Source: Macrocybe gigantea
Lineage: Eukaryota; Basidiomycota; Agaricomycetes; Agaricales; Callistosporiaceae
Assembly: GCA_011319805.1 (NCBI GenBank)
Contig: SJRY01000228.1
Coordinates: 744,001-808,000, forward strand
DNA length: 64,000 nt
Reading direction: 5' to 3'
Shown: positions 1 through 16,058 of the stretch, piece by piece
Numbering within the stretch: the first letter of the stretch is position 1
Layout of the letters: each line of letters opens with the position of its first letter
Notes under the pieces: generated by a model
What the model was told of the DNA's origin: nothing
The model's input: only the letters and a program-made list of their open reading frames with translations
The model's database searches: none
Made by a program: the position numbers and the translations under genes

Positions 1-3000
1 ACATTGAGGTATGCTGGCACGTACGTCTCCAAGCCAGACACTTCCCGAGGCAGAGGCAGCTCATATGGGCTGACTTCCTCGGTTTCTGGTGAAAGAAGTA
101 GATGATCATTACGGTCATTCGCTTGAACTCGTGACGCGACAACGCGCAAGATCTCTGGTGATATTGGGTTCTGTCGTTGAAATCAGTCGAAAGCAACTAT
201 GGTTGTCAGTGAAGTACTTGACCTCGTAATCGGCAACGTAATAGTTTGTACACATTCGTTGAATTTGCATCGGACTTAACATCCAACAGACATCATAAAT
301 GATCTCGATGTCTGCGGGCGTCGACTGGAAGCTACTTTGTGAATAACGGCAACTCGAGGCGCAGCAGCGTACCGCACCTTTTTTAGCTGAAGTAGCTTAG
401 TTGCCTGCATTAAGTGCTCCAATTGCAGCGTTCCTTCTGGCATGTCGTGCGACTTACACCACTCTTCTATGCGCGTGATATTATACTGTATTGCATTGCT
501 AGAAAGTGAAGATCACGAAATGTTGGAATAGTTTAGAACAGACCCTGGTTACACACCTCGCTTCCATGACGAGAAGTTTCGACGCATCAGCAAGTCGTTG
601 AAGCTGGTTACGCCAATAAGTTTGAGAAGTTCTGTGATAACTTGGTGCACCACAGATTCTTCCATATAGTACGATTTTAAAGCTTTCCATACTTTATTCA
701 GCAGGTTGAGGATATCATCCATGTTAAAGGCAGGATGGCTGCTCGTATTAAGGATACGGTTGAATAGCCTGGCACCGGAGTCGTTAGTTGTAAAGCCCGG
801 CAATGATTGGCTCTCGATGAGGGCCGGGATAACCATCTTGGAGAGCTTCTTTTTCGTTTCCAGCATCCACGTATGGTAGATATTATATTCCAAGCTGTCG
901 AGATCATGCTTGACGACTGAGACTAAGCGCTCATAATCACTCCAACCAAATGGTCGGACAGCGTTTTCTTCTCCAGGGCCGATGCCTTGCAACATGTCGC
1001 TTTCAGCCACGCAGATAAACGACAACATTTCATGGACATTTGAGAGCCAAAATATTCCAGGGATGATGGCATCTTCACCGCCAAATGCCTGTGAACGTGT
1101 AAGGGACACGAATTCCCGAGATGAGGTCACTTTACCATGACGTGCGCTTGAATGGTTTGCATAACATTTGCCAGAAATCGCTCGCTCTCTTGTATCAAAC
1201 CATATTTCCACATTTCATTCGTAACCAGGCTTATGAGATTAGCCGGGAAAAGTATTTCTTTCATGGCGGAGGGGTTGGTAAGGCTCGGTGCTGGAATTTT
1301 GAGACCTCGAACGAGTCCATCAAGGACGTCTTCGTCCAATCGTTTCTGGTCTTGCATTAGGCGGATCTTCTCTTCCGCAGGGTCATCCAGGATGCTGGAC
1401 AGGCCATTGGAGCCACGTAAACGTAGGAAATTGTCCTCTCCGTTGTATGCCACTGATACAGCGCGAGGATTCATGGCCTGGGTTTTTTTAACATCGATCA
1501 TTATTTCGTCGGTCGACGTGCGGCTTTCGGGAGGGCCAAGTGTGAAGACACCGGCGGAACTATGTCTGCGTTGGTGACGCGCATTCGGTGCACCATAGGT
1601 ATGGCCATTCGCTTCAGCCAGACGCAGGGCCGGCGCAAAGGTAGGGGAGAGGGAAGGATCTGCACGCGCTCCGCGTGTCAATGTGTTTAGCGCATTTGAG
1701 CGATTGAGCTGTTCGCGCAAATTGCTGACTTCATTTTTGAGTGTCATAATAACGGAATTATCTTCCTGAGTCCGGGCTGGCGTGGAGTCGATGGCGCGTT
1801 GCTGGGCCTCAATTTGGGCGGCCTGCCGGGTGAGCTCCTCTGTAAGGCGTTGAATTTGATTCTCCTTTTCGCCCCCTCTGGCAAGAGCATCCTCTAGTCT
1901 TTTCTCTATATCTTCTTTGGTGCGCAATGCCTCTGAAATTGTGGCCAACTCCGCTTCCGCAGATTGCAGCGATCCATGTAACTGCTTGACTCGAATGTCG
2001 GATTCCTCGTAGCGATTAATCCACTGCTGCAGTTGTTGCTGGCATTCTTGTAGCTGAGATTGCAGATCCTTTTTTCTGATGTCCGCTTCTGCAGAACCTG
2101 GGTGAGCTCCACCACTTTATTCTCCAGCCTGTAGGAAATCTCCTTGAATTTCGAAACTGAGCGGGCTTCAGCCTTCAAAGCTCTGAGCTCCCGACGAGCA
2201 AGACGCCGACGTAGGCAAGACTGCAGATAGACGATGCGGCGCACATCGGAGTTGAACGTCCGGCGCGAGAATCTGGGATAAGATGGTCCATTGAATAATG
2301 GCATGTTACTCGGCAAACAGACACGTACACGCCTCGGAACAGACTCTGAAGCAACACCGCTGCACGGGTGTCACGTTCGTATATATATCGTTGTCTAGCT
2401 TGTGCGCCACGAATACCTGGGAAGGACGGTGACCACACAGGTGCAGTAATGTAGACTTGTCGACTTACGGCTCTGAAGGAGTGATAGAGCATCCTTGGTA
2501 GTCAAGAAATGCCTTCGTTGCATAAAACGTCTGATTGCAGTCTGCAGGCGAATTGCGGCAACTTCACGTCTGATAGATTCGACAAGCCGTTTTGCAAGGA
2601 TTCCACGCCACCAAGTTTGAATCCTGATAGTAGCGCGTCTGATTGTCTGGTACCTCTTTACTGCCATTCGTCTGCGCATATTCTTTGAACGACGGTCACC
2701 AGGGCGTTGAGCCGCTCTGAACGTAGAGACTCCAGAGCGGCAAGCATGCCAGCTCGAAAAAATATCTTTGTGCGGCCATTCTGATGCATATCCGTATCGG
2801 CGATTGTCTTCTCCAAGATCATCGAGCAAAGCCGCTTGAGATCCATGGATTGGATCATGGGCTTCCAGTCTACAGATGGAACAAGCATGTAATACCTGTA
2901 AGATAGCAAAATCAGAAAACAGTTATACGAATGTAGGTCGACAAAAAGCACCGTTCTGCAAATTCCTCATACGTCCAACGAGTAGGATAACCAGCACAGC

Positions 3001-5595
3001 TGATGCGAATGGTTTCCAGCACACCACATGCTCGTAATTGGCCTAAAACTTGTTGTGGATGAAATTCCCAGGGGCGCTTCAATTCATTCGGCTTGATACA
3101 TCGGATATAATGGACATTGGTGACACTGAGGGTATCCATAAGGGCTATTAAAGATGCCTTGAAGATGGAACCTTGTGTAGGCTTTCTGGTCGCAGGACCT
3201 AAACGCTTTGCTGATGAGCTAGTCGTGGCACCTGAGCTCTGGGCAATGAACGATTGTCGGCCAGGATCGGGTATGACTGATGAGCGACGTGAACCGACGC
3301 TTCCAGAATCCGAGAATGCTGGAGAAGCCGAGCTGGGACTTTCAGGCGTTTTGGTGGAATTCAATGCCGCATCGAGGACTTCCTTGAGGAATGGGTTTTT
3401 AGTGGCTGCGAGCAGTGACATATGCTCATCAGGGACCGTATCCCTGTTTTTCTCCAGGAAGCCTTCCACCTCGTATGTCACGTCATGCGCATAATGGGCT
3501 ATGGTAAACGCTGAATTGCCGAATCTTGGTTTCTTATATACGTTCTTGAACTCGGTTCTTTGAAGGAATTGGGTGTTCAACTTCTGCAGGAAAGAACTAT
3601 CGCTACCTGCTGGAAGCCGGGACTCTTCGTCCAGTAGAGCCAAAATACCTAGCTTCCCCTCGATCACGTCGATGCAAGGCTGATTGTCAGAGAAGTCGAT
3701 GAAAGTCCAATTGATCTCTTCTTTGACATATTCTTCTTGTTCCAGTTTGAAGACGTGCGAGTTGAACTGTAGTATCGAAGTCAACCGTTGAACGATAGAA
3801 CCAGGTGGTGTAGACCTACTTCCTGTTGAAGCTTTTCGTTTGCGTAGTTGATGCTGAATTGTTCAAAAGAATTCTAAGCGTAGACGTCGGTGGCGAGCAG
3901 ACAGGTAAATGATGGGGGAGAAAAACCTTTTGGAAGTGTTCAAAACCATATATATCCAGTACACCGATGAACATTTCCGCTCGATCAGCTGCATCTCCGT
4001 TTTCACCAGCCAGAGACTCATTCACTATTGCGACGAGCCACTCAAACATGCAGGCATAGACAAATTTGGCAACGCTGTCGCGGACGACGACGGCTTGTTG
4101 GGCGGTAAGCGATGTTACGATCTTCTCCGAGCGGGCGGTGATCTGCTTTTTGACGGTCCATTTCTTGAATTCCGAAACATTCACACCAAGAAATCGAGTG
4201 GCCAACAGTAAAGAAGGATCGTCATCGTCCATGCTCGCCTCCGTTCGCATCTGTGTGATTTTGACATTGCCAAGATGCAGCAGAGCAGCCAAGAGTCTGA
4301 AGACTGCCCATTGCTTTTCAACACTGATGCCGACAGTAGACAAGGCTTGTTGAGTTGCGCGAAACTCTTCGGCATCGTCGACGCCTTGGATGGGAGTTGA
4401 GGTTGGTCCACCTTGCTTAAGATAATGGAATTTCGTGATATCAGTGTCCAATCCGAGATCCTTGCGCTCTTTCAGGGGTGCGCCTGCGCACAACTGATAG
4501 AAAATGTGATAATTACGTTCCGTCAGTGGTTGGAATACGATTCTTGACCGCTCTAAAAGGTATGTTCGAATGCGCGCTCCGACTATTTCTTGCTTGCCAT
4601 CAAAAAGGATCTATCACGCATACTGTATTTTCCGTTTCAGTGGCATGAACTAACGGACACACCTGAATATATTTCCCAAATCGCGAGGAATTGTCGTTTC
4701 TAGTAGTCTTGGCATTTCCAAAGGCCTCTAGGATTGGATTAGTTGCAAGAATCTGTTTTTCGATCTCGCTGGATTCGTCCAAGGAAAACTTCGCCTTCGA
4801 TTTATGGGGACTATCTGGAGGGTTGACAGAAGCTAGGTAGCGCATTATGAACTTGGCCTGATTTCTTTTGTTAGAAGCATTTCTGCGGAACTACGAAAGA
4901 ATGACATTACCGATTCTGTTTTGCCAGCGCCACTATATCATGTGTGAGACAACCTGGCAGAGAAGAAGGTGCAAGGCTACCTTTCTCCGGAGACAATAAT
5001 CGTCTGACCCATTCCCTCCTTTCTCATGGCCGTGTAAGCATCCTCAGCAATGGCAAAAAGATGCGGCTCCAGTTCTCCCCTTCTTCTACCACTATATGCT
5101 TGTATCACCTCAGGTCCATAGAGCGTGACACGTTGGAATGGATTAACGGCGATCAGAACAATTCCGCTGTAGGTATAGATGCTATGCTGCGCATAACGGT
5201 TTCGAATGGTGTGTAGGACTGTTTTCGATATTATCTCTCGTCTGCTCTAGTGAACGCTGACTGACACGCACCAGACGGTTCATTAAGATGGGATAACGTT
5301 GCCAAATCATCGGCAGTCTCCAACAGTGGAGGGTTGCGGAGAGGCGGAAGTCCTTCCTTGCCATCCTTTATCTCTTTCCCTGTAGTATTGATCGTCACTT
5401 CCTGCGGCAACTATGAAAAAGAACGTCCTTAAGCGGATGAATGACAGGTCTTGCCTTGCCGCGTTCGTCGACGAAGACGAGTCTGATGGCGTCGTCATTG
5501 GCTTTGGCGACCGATGTAACTTCTGCAGATACCCAGGCTTGGTCCTTGTCTTCGAACCAGACACGCGTTCCTTTGCTGTATATGTTCTCTGCCAT
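1..5595 (-). CDS. MYO2: class V myosin heavy chain (3' end beyond window)
   Basis: Actin-based motor carrying vesicles and organelles toward growth sites, a family role. The chosen ATG (5593-5595) opens with [17 protein letters not shown], the SH3-like N-terminus of myosin V. The motor P-loop GESGAGKT is split by an intron at about 4930-4980. The converter region around 2950-3060 carries [22 protein letters not shown] motifs follow at about 2200-2700 (for example [14 protein letters not shown]), then Gln/Glu-rich coiled coil at about 1750-2150. A DIL cargo-binding globular tail covers about 200-1200 ([19 protein letters not shown] and [19 protein letters not shown]). The reading frame is still open at base 1 ([12 protein letters not shown]), so only the last few residues and the stop are missing. 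Many short introns are present and exon borders are approximate. The gene lies in tandem with the orphan at 5799-6833, 203 bp upstream. Confidence 0.95.
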
Positions 5596-5798
5596 GCTGA
5601 TCGGTCAGTAGCAAACGCAGAGGTCGACGAATTGGACATACAGGTGGATTGATTCCCGAATTTGACATTGTCAAAATAATTACAAATAAGACAAAAATTC
5701 ATCATTGCGTGCGAAGTCATGAAGTATCAAAAAGATGTTATCCAAAGGAAGCGAAGTGAAAGAACGGGAAAACCAGTAAAGGGTAAGTCTGGTCAGGT

Positions 5799-6833
5799 TT
5801 AAAATCTATCAACATCAAAGGATAGCGCTTCAAAATGTAAGGAATCGAGTCGCATTTCGAAACTCGCATCAGCAGTAGCCGCTTTCCCTCCAGCATGAGC
5901 ATCATATGAGCAGCCGGGCGCTGGAAGATCGCAATGCTTGGCATCATCCGCCGGGGTATCCGGCTCGGAAAAGGTTGTGCTTAGTGGTCCAGTGGTGTCC
6001 AAAGAATTGGGGGTTGTGGACCCGGAGCTCAGATTGTCGTTTGAGCTGTTTGGACTGGATGATGTGAAAAGGCGTTGGAGGCTCATCGCAGAGAAACGAC
6101 GCTCGTTCGAGGGAGCAGGAGATGCGCAACGACCATCTTGGTTGCGGAAGGGCATTTCGGGCAGAGAGGACACAATGTGGGCATCCATCTCTTCTGCACC
6201 CATGGGCGGCCTCGAAGGGCCGAATTCCGAACAGGAGGGCCGAGGTTCTGAGCCTCCGGGAGATGAACGGTGATACGAAAAGGAGGAACGAGCCCTCAAA
6301 GTCGAAGAGGCGAAGAATTGTGTGAAGATAGCCGAACGACGATGGGAAAGCGGGGGAGGTTGCGGAAACCGAGATGAATCGCTCGGAAGAGAATGCGGCG
6401 CGTCATGGGCATAATTTTCTTCGCGAGACGGCGCACGTGCAGCCTTCTTTCTGACATTCTTTAGAGAGGAGAGGGCTTTCAGGGCACGAGCTTTCATTGC
6501 TTTGCTGCTCTTGACTTGAAGTCCGCTCTTCACGGGTTCTGAAGGTTGTGGATGTCGTCCGATCTTAACGACTTCAACAATTTCAGAATCATTGAAGAGA
6601 AGCCCGGGACTTGGGCAGCTAGGCGCCGGAAGAACGGGGGTCAGATGTTCTGCAACCATGGAGTTGTCTGAGTCAAGGTTCTCGGTGTGCATTAAAATGT
6701 CGTTGACTGAGCTCGTTTCCATGACGGACATCGTTGAACGAGCATACCATGATGAGTGAGTGGCGTCAAAGTAACACCAGGTCGGAGATCTGTCCTCTTC
6801 TGGAGGAACGACAAAGACAGTGGGCATCTGCAT
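5799..6833 (-). CDS. Ser/Pro-rich hypothetical protein, 344 aa
   Basis: An uninterrupted 344-codon frame starting at ATG 6831-6833 (a second ATG lies two codons in). I do not recognise a family. The N-terminus is moderately structured (PTVFVVPPEEDRSPTWCYFD). A basic stretch follows (SSKAMKARALKALSSLKNVR), which could be a short helix or a nuclear signal. The C-terminal two thirds is low-complexity Ser, Pro, Arg and Asn, probably disordered. It is divergent from the PhoD-like gene, with 100 bp between the start codons. The open frame, codon content and lack of a better model on the other strand support a real gene, but an upstream exon cannot be excluded. Confidence 0.55.
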   Translation of the reverse strand: MQMPTVFVVPPEEDRSPTWCYFDATHSSWYARSTMSVMETSSVNDILMHTENLDSDNSMVAEHLTPVLPAPSCPSPGLLFNDSEIVEVVKIGRHPQPSEPVKSGLQVKSSKAMKARALKALSSLKNVRKKAARAPSREENYAHDAPHSLPSDSSRFPQPPPLSHRRSAIFTQFFASSTLRARSSFSYHRSSPGGSEPRPSCSEFGPSRPPMGAEEMDAHIVSSLPEMPFRNQDGRCASPAPSNERRFSAMSLQRLFTSSSPNSSNDNLSSGSTTPNSLDTTGPLSTTFSEPDTPADDAKHCDLPAPGCSYDAHAGGKAATADASFEMRLDSLHFEALSFDVDRF

Positions 6834-6933
6834 GGAAGGAATGTAAGGTGGTTACAAAGGAGCGGCTGGGAGTTGTCGTGAATGAGATCCAACCAAGAGT
6901 CAGCCAAATCACGTGCCCGCGTCCTCAGTCTTC
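6834..6933. promoter_or_regulatory. 100-bp divergent intergenic region with a CACGTG box
   Basis: This gap separates the start codons of the Ser-rich orphan and the PhoD-like phosphatase and must hold both promoters or 5' leaders. A CACGTG palindrome lies at 6910-6915, 18 bp before the phosphatase ATG. CACGTG is the core site of fungal bHLH factors such as Pho4 and Cbf1, so a link to phosphate control is tempting. The motif is common by chance, and its position could place it inside the transcript. Confidence 0.35.
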
Positions 6934-9045
6934 ATGCACCTCCACCATATATCTGCCGTCTTGTCCTCCCTCTTCCGCCTCTCATGCTATATCTTCCTCA
7001 GAATAGTAAGGTTCACCTTTCTATGCTCTTTGATTCTCGCTTTTATTCTTCCAGATCCCCACGCGCCTCGCTCAGCTAGTTCTGCCGTGTCTCTATCTCC
7101 TTTCCACCTTTACGGCTGTGCTTTTGTCTTTCCTGCCACCGCCCGTCCTATCTTCGGAGAAAGGTGGATCCAGAGAACACGTCGAGGCTTCGTCTCCAAG
7201 TGGACTTTCTATTCTCATATTCTCTCTTCCAACCTCATCGCGCCGCCTTCGAATCTCGAATCTACTCATCAACTTTCTTCTGCTTTGTGCAGCCGCAGAT
7301 TTCGCATTCACCCCGTTCATAGACCACGCTTCAGATGTAACCTTTACCAGAATTGGCGCAGTATATCCCGACGGCGTCAAGATCGCCGTTCGCTACCCGC
7401 CCTCCAACGGCTCAGATCCGCATTTTTTGAGGATTATGTACAGGGAAATTCCACCATCTTCTTCAACTGGGGTGATACATCGCTGGAGAGATGGACCGGC
7501 TGTAATCTTGGAACTGCAGAACGACTGGGTTGCTACCGCAAAGCTGCAAAGCCTTTGGCCAAATACGTCGTACGAATGTTAGCTTCGTCATTCTTTTACA
7601 TATGCCTCTTTTAACTCCAAAACATCGTTCTCCAGACGTGTTATCGACATTGAATAGAACCGTTTTACCTTACCCATCCGTTCCGATTCCATTTCGCACA
7701 TTCCCCGATGCGCGCCTCTCACCTGGGTCTCATTTTCGCTTCATCGCATCTTCATGTGTCATCCCCAACTTTCCGTATATGGGTCCTTTCCACAAAAGGA
7801 CTATCAGGGGTTTTGACCTCTTAGCAAACTACTTGGCTGAAGAAAAGTCATCAAACATCATCACTTCTGAAGCGCTTACGTCTCCCGGTTTTTCGTCTCC
7901 GAGGACAGAATTTCTCTTGTTTCTGGGAGATTTCATTTACGCTGATGTCCCTATCTACATTGGAGATGACCGTGAAGCCTATCGACGACTATACCGCCGC
8001 AATTACTTCAGCGATAGTTTCCGTAAAATTTATGAGCAATTGCGTGCGCACCTTTTTTAGTTCTTTCCAGTCACCGGCTGGGATACTGAATCCATTTTTG
8101 CCAGCGATTTTCCATGCTTATGATGACCACGAGGTTCGCTAGCTATACAATATGTGCACCACCACCTGCTTACGGTTGCAGTTCATCAACAACTTCATCG
8201 GAAAGGGTGATGACACCACTCCACCATACAAAAACGCCTCAAGCGCATTTAAGCTCTACAACTCGGATGCAAATTATGACCCGTCACACCCTGGTGAACA
8301 TTACTATGAGTTTCAATATGCAGATGTGGCGTTCTTCGTCATGGACACTCGCAGGCACCGAACGGAGGTGATGGATGACAATTTGCAGCGGACCATGCTG
8401 GGCGACGTCCAAATCGCGGCTCTACACAATTGGTTAGGTCGCGTGAATGACACAGCAACTTTTAAATTTGTCGTTTCTTCGGTGCCTTTTACATCGCTAT
8501 GGGGACATGACGCATCGATCGATTCTTGGGCAGGATTTCCCTCCGAGAAACGATATTTACTCCAACTTTTCCGTTCTGTTCCGAACGTTATCATCATCTC
8601 TGGCGATCGACATGAATTCGCGATGATCGAATTCGAAACTCCTGCATCACAAGATAATTCGATTCTTGAAATCTCGACCAGTCCCATGAGCATGTTTTAC
8701 GTCCCCTTTTTCCGCACGCTGAAGATGCGAAGCGAAACTTCATTCTTGAAGAACTATACGCAGGCCATTTCCACGGATGTCACCCAAAGCGCGACCATTT
8801 CCGTAGAGGTCCCCGCAGAACGAGTCATCAAGTACATCCCGAAAGGAAACTATAAATGGTAGGACACTCTTTTCTTCTCCAGAACCAAACGAATGCCAAT
8901 TCTTCTGCGTGTTAGGTCTGCAATCGACATCGACACAACAAATGCGGACACCCCTATTCTGACCCTCGAAACTGTAGTAGACGGCAAACCAGCATTTCGG
9001 TCCGTCATTTTTCTGCATTTCTCTGCGCCACAGAATGATTTGTGA
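6934..9045 (+). CDS. PhoD-like phosphatase / metallophosphoesterase, membrane-anchored
   Basis: Phosphomonoesterase or phosphodiesterase of the PhoD (DUF7800/PhoD-like) family. I start at ATG 6934. A 49-nt intron (7006-7054) joins MHLHHISAV... to a second hydrophobic stretch (LAQLVLPCLYLLSTFTAVLL), and a third follows (ISNLLINFLLLCAAADFAF), so the N-terminus has about three membrane segments. Further introns are 7578-7635, 8044-8104, 8134-8181 and 8859-8915. Catalytic motifs in order are FLGDFIYAD (metal-binding Asp), FHAYDDHE (the PhoD signature) and VIIISGDRHEFAMIE (metal-binding Asp and His). The last exon ends ...LHFSAPQNDL with a stop at 9043-9045. An alternative upstream ATG at 6913 would add seven residues. 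The catalytic domain probably faces the lumen or cell exterior; substrate is unknown. Confidence 0.88.
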
Positions 9046-9185
9046 CCTATAACTAGGCATCGCATCATAGGAAAACCGGTTAGGCAAGCACGCTCTATGG
9101 CGCTTGGAACGAAAGTCTCAGGTGGTGTAAAACATATCTTGGATAAATTTGGTATCAAACCTAGTAGATGGTTTTGACATGTATT

Positions 9186-13176
<3,991 letters not shown>

Positions 13177-13250
13177 CGGAATGGACGAGCAGAAGGTCGG
13201 GCGGACACTGAAAACATCAACAAACTCAATTTTCTTCGCTGTTGTCCACA

Positions 13251-14046
13251 ATGAGTCGTCCAAGGGGATTCAGTCGAGGTGGAGGTATGTATTGAACTTT
13301 TGTAGGTTCATTAATGCCCTTACTTCTCTTGCGGCGTAGGTCGAGGGGGAGGTGGCCGGGGTGGCTTTCGACGAGACACTGGTCCTCCTGACCAAGTGTT
13401 AGGTAGGTGGCCTGTCCTCACTGTGATTCTCGTTGTCCTCACTGCCTTCTTTTGACGATAGAAGTCGGTTCCTTCGTACATGCTGTCGAAGAGGAAATGC
13501 TCTGCTGCTCAGTTCTGCCCGACAAAATTCCCTCGTTTAATGCGCCAATATACTTGCAAAATAAATCTGTCATTGGACTAGTCGACGAAATATTGGGCCC
13601 CATCAACGAAGTCTATTTCTCGATTAAAATGGGCGAAGGAATGGTGGCAAGTAGTTTTAAAAAGGGAGATAAAGTTTACATAGGAGGTGACAGATTGATT
13701 CCAATCGAGAGGTTTCTTCCCAAACCGAAGATTACAGGGGGTACGTGTATCTGCTGCTGTCCCGTTTCTTTGCGACTGATGCCCTTGTAGGTGTCACAAG
13801 TAAGTTCCTGAGTGACATTGTAGTACGGGTGCTGACCTTTCTCCCGCAGAACGAAGTCGTGGAGCAAGAGGAGTGGCTGGGGCCCCCCGTGGTGGACGTG
13901 GCAGGGGATTTCCGCGCGGAGGCCACGGCAGGGGTCGTGGGGCATCACGGGGTGGTTTCAGCTCTGATCGAGGTCGCAGCAGAGGGGGGTTTGGAAGCAA
14001 TCGAGGTGGTGCTCGCGGCTGGGGAGGTCGTGGACGAGGATCGTAA
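13251..14046 (+). CDS. GAR1: H/ACA snoRNP subunit Gar1
   Basis: Core protein of H/ACA small nucleolar RNPs, needed for rRNA pseudouridylation in the nucleolus. Exon 1 (13251-13284) gives [12 protein letters not shown] second exon completes an N-terminal RGG tract, followed by the conserved SH3-like core ([19 protein letters not shown] and [19 protein letters not shown]). A nine-base exon after the 13740 intron (gtgtcacaa) joins the core to the C-terminal RGG domain ([20 protein letters not shown] onward to GGRGRGS, stop 14044-14046). The N-RGG, core, C-RGG order matches the family. Introns are four or more, short and GT-AG. It is convergent with the Mis14-like gene 25 bp away. Confidence 0.95.
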
Positions 14047-14071
14047 ATGGGGATCCAAGGTGGAATCGATT

Positions 14072-14872
14072 TCATGTCTCTTTAAAGGGCGTATTGATCA
14101 TTGCGATTTGACGAGCTTCACGTCTGTGGCCAAAGTGTTCGCCATGCGCACTCGCTCCTCCTGGTTGGAAATCATCTAAGGATGTTCTCAATAATTTGTC
14201 GTGAGGCATGTGCGACGAGTGTTCACGCACCTGATCAAGCTGCTCTCCTGCAGCGAGTGATTTCTGCAATCCTTCCTCGACGCGTTCATACACGGCTGAT
14301 GTCCGGACAGCCGCTTCAACATCCTCTGCATCTAGATCCAAATCGATTGCTCCATCCTCCTCTCTCTGCTGTGCTAACAAATCGATCATTATTTTTTCAA
14401 CGCTTGCAGGATTCTCCCGCCGTGCTTCTGCAATTCTTTTATGCCACTGCAGTCTCGTATCTGCTAATGACCAGATCCTGCGATCTAGCGCTTCGTCGAA
14501 CTGTTCTATGTCTGGCGTAGATAAGGAACGTCAGCATCAAACGGATGGTTGACGGCGAAAGGCCTTACTCGTGTTGACTGCCTGCTCAAAGGTTTCGTAG
14601 TGCTGTCCATTGATGCGGAGATTCAGTTGAGCCATTCGTAGTGCTCTGTTCACGTACTGACAAAATCCTGAGACTATGATAAAACATGACGAGGAAGGTA
14701 TGCATACCTCGTTTGCGTGGGCAATAATAGCGTCTCGCTCTGAGGACAGATCCTGCGCTCGAATCTGTTCTTCAACACGCGCCATTATAGATTGCCTGTA
14801 ATTTGCCTCGACTCGTCTCCAGTCTTTTACGGTGCCAACGGAGACACGCGATATTTCTTCTCGAGAGTCCAT
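14072..14872 (-). CDS. probable Mis14/Nsl1-like kinetochore protein
   Basis: A mainly helical protein of about 210 residues. The ATG at 14870-14872 (MDSREEISRVSVGTVKDW) is preferred to the longer open frame, which lacks an ATG. Pieces in order are MARVEEQIRAQDLSSERDAI, then LRMAQLNLRINGQHYETFEQ, then FDEALDRRIWSLADTRLQWH followed by REEDGAIDLDLDAEDVEAAV, and a Leu-rich coiled C-terminus. Layout, size and the 'bulk helix - R[IV]W-L - R-L-W' pattern resemble Mis14/Nsl1 of the Mis12 complex, which links inner and outer kinetochore. This is a pattern judgement rather than a strong motif match, so another coiled-coil protein remains possible. Three introns are apparent. It is followed in tandem by YJU2, 62 bp upstream. 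Confidence 0.5.
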
Positions 14873-14934
14873 TGCAAAGCTGTCGAGACTAGAGTACAAC
14901 AAACATGCTAAATAAACACTGCCACAACACTATC

Positions 14935-15940
14935 TTATGATGCTGTTGGGACCTTGCTCTTCCTCGACGTCTTTATGCCTAAAGAAGTCTTCCCCTCCGT
15001 CTTTTTCCTTTTCGCAATGGACGTTGTCTTAATCAACGTGCGCGCAGAATCGGATAAGAGGCTGTGAACCGACGGCTCTGAATCGTCGGCTTTGCGTTTG
15101 ACAGTCAGCGTCTGAGACCCGTTTCCATCTTGTGGAGAAACCGTCGGAGGCACTGAAACTTTAGAGAAAACTTCCCGAACAATCCTTTCGTCCTCCTCCT
15201 CCAAACGTTTCTTCTCTGCATCTTCTTCCCGTTCCACCTCATCTACAGATAACCGCGCAACAAGGTCGATAGATTGACCAACTCGCTCGTTCCTCGCATT
15301 CCGTGCTCGGATGTCCTGCAGAGCGTCCAAAATATCCATTTCCCGTCTGGAGTCAATTGTGCGATTTTCGAGAACTTTCATCGGATTGTTTTCCTCCTCT
15401 TCTAGCTTAGCTAGTCTGTCCTCCTCTTCCAAAGCTTTTTCTTCTCTCCATGGCTCGAAATTTCGAGAAGCGCCGTGTTCCGCGGCATAGTCGGTGTTCT
15501 TGGGATCCGTTTTGAAGGTAATCTCGGCAGAACACAGTGTGCTGACACAAGAAATTTAGCGAACAGAACAGGGACACAAAAAATAGATGCACCATTTGAT
15601 GTAGAAACGAAATATCTTGATCCCGTAATAGTCTTCCCCCTCGACGGTCTCCTTCCTCGCATTAAACTTTTTCCCTTTGTATATGTACTCACCACAGGTG
15701 TTACACCGCCTAGTTCTAGATCAACGGGATGCTTCGACAGCGAAATTCATCACCACTTACATGGAGAAAGGAGCCATGAGACGGACAACCTGTTGAGAGT
15801 TCTTGGGCTGTTTTCGGCGAGGTATTAAATCCGGATCGAAGTCCGGGGGGAAGTATTTATTCAGCACTGTAAGTAATAGTCAGAAAAATGAGGAAACATA
15901 ATACATAATGAGCTATTGACGCACCTTTTCTTTCAGACAT
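14935..15940 (-). CDS. YJU2: splicing factor Yju2/CCDC94 (CWC16 family)
   Basis: Step-1 spliceosome factor that promotes branching after Prp2 action. The start ATG is 15938-15940 ([17 protein letters not shown], the typical opening). A zinc-binding module of two CxxC pairs follows ([20 protein letters not shown] and [15 protein letters not shown]), then the family string [20 protein letters not shown]. The rest is acidic and basic helix ([35 protein letters not shown]) and a Lys/Ser-rich tail ending [10 protein letters not shown], stop at 14935-14937. At least three introns break the N-terminal third; the C-terminal exon is long. It is divergent from DHX35, another spliceosome-associated gene. 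Confidence 0.95.
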
Positions 15941-16058
15941 GGTGAGGGTGGTGACTGTCCAAGTTCAGGTTGTCGACTGGCCTGATCTCAGGCTTGCTGA
16001 CAAATAATATCAAATCAAGCAATTCACCCTAGCCACAGATTCTATCATCTCCAGAAAC
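15941..16058. promoter_or_regulatory. 118-bp divergent promoter between YJU2 and DHX35
   Basis: Two spliceosome-associated genes start on opposite strands from this short region, so their basal promoters must overlap. No TATA box or known binding site stands out. Shared control is an inference from the layout only. Confidence 0.4.

Noticed and set aside
6834..6907. Upstream exon for the Ser-rich orphan beginning near 6907
   Set aside because: That frame lacks an ATG and the only intron that fits would be 28 nt.
6910..6915. CACGTG boxes (also 18998 and 23921) as a shared regulon
   Set aside because: About sixteen copies are expected by chance in 64 kb; three in promoters is not evidence of common control.
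6734..7006. Plus-strand open frame overlapping the Ser-rich orphan and the PhoD leader
   Set aside because: It crosses a divergent promoter, has no protein-like pattern and conflicts with the spliced PhoD model.
13177..13263. Longer PEX6 N-terminus extending into GAR1
   Set aside because: The extension has no ATG and would overlap the GAR1 start codon; ATG 13174-13176 is the first usable one.
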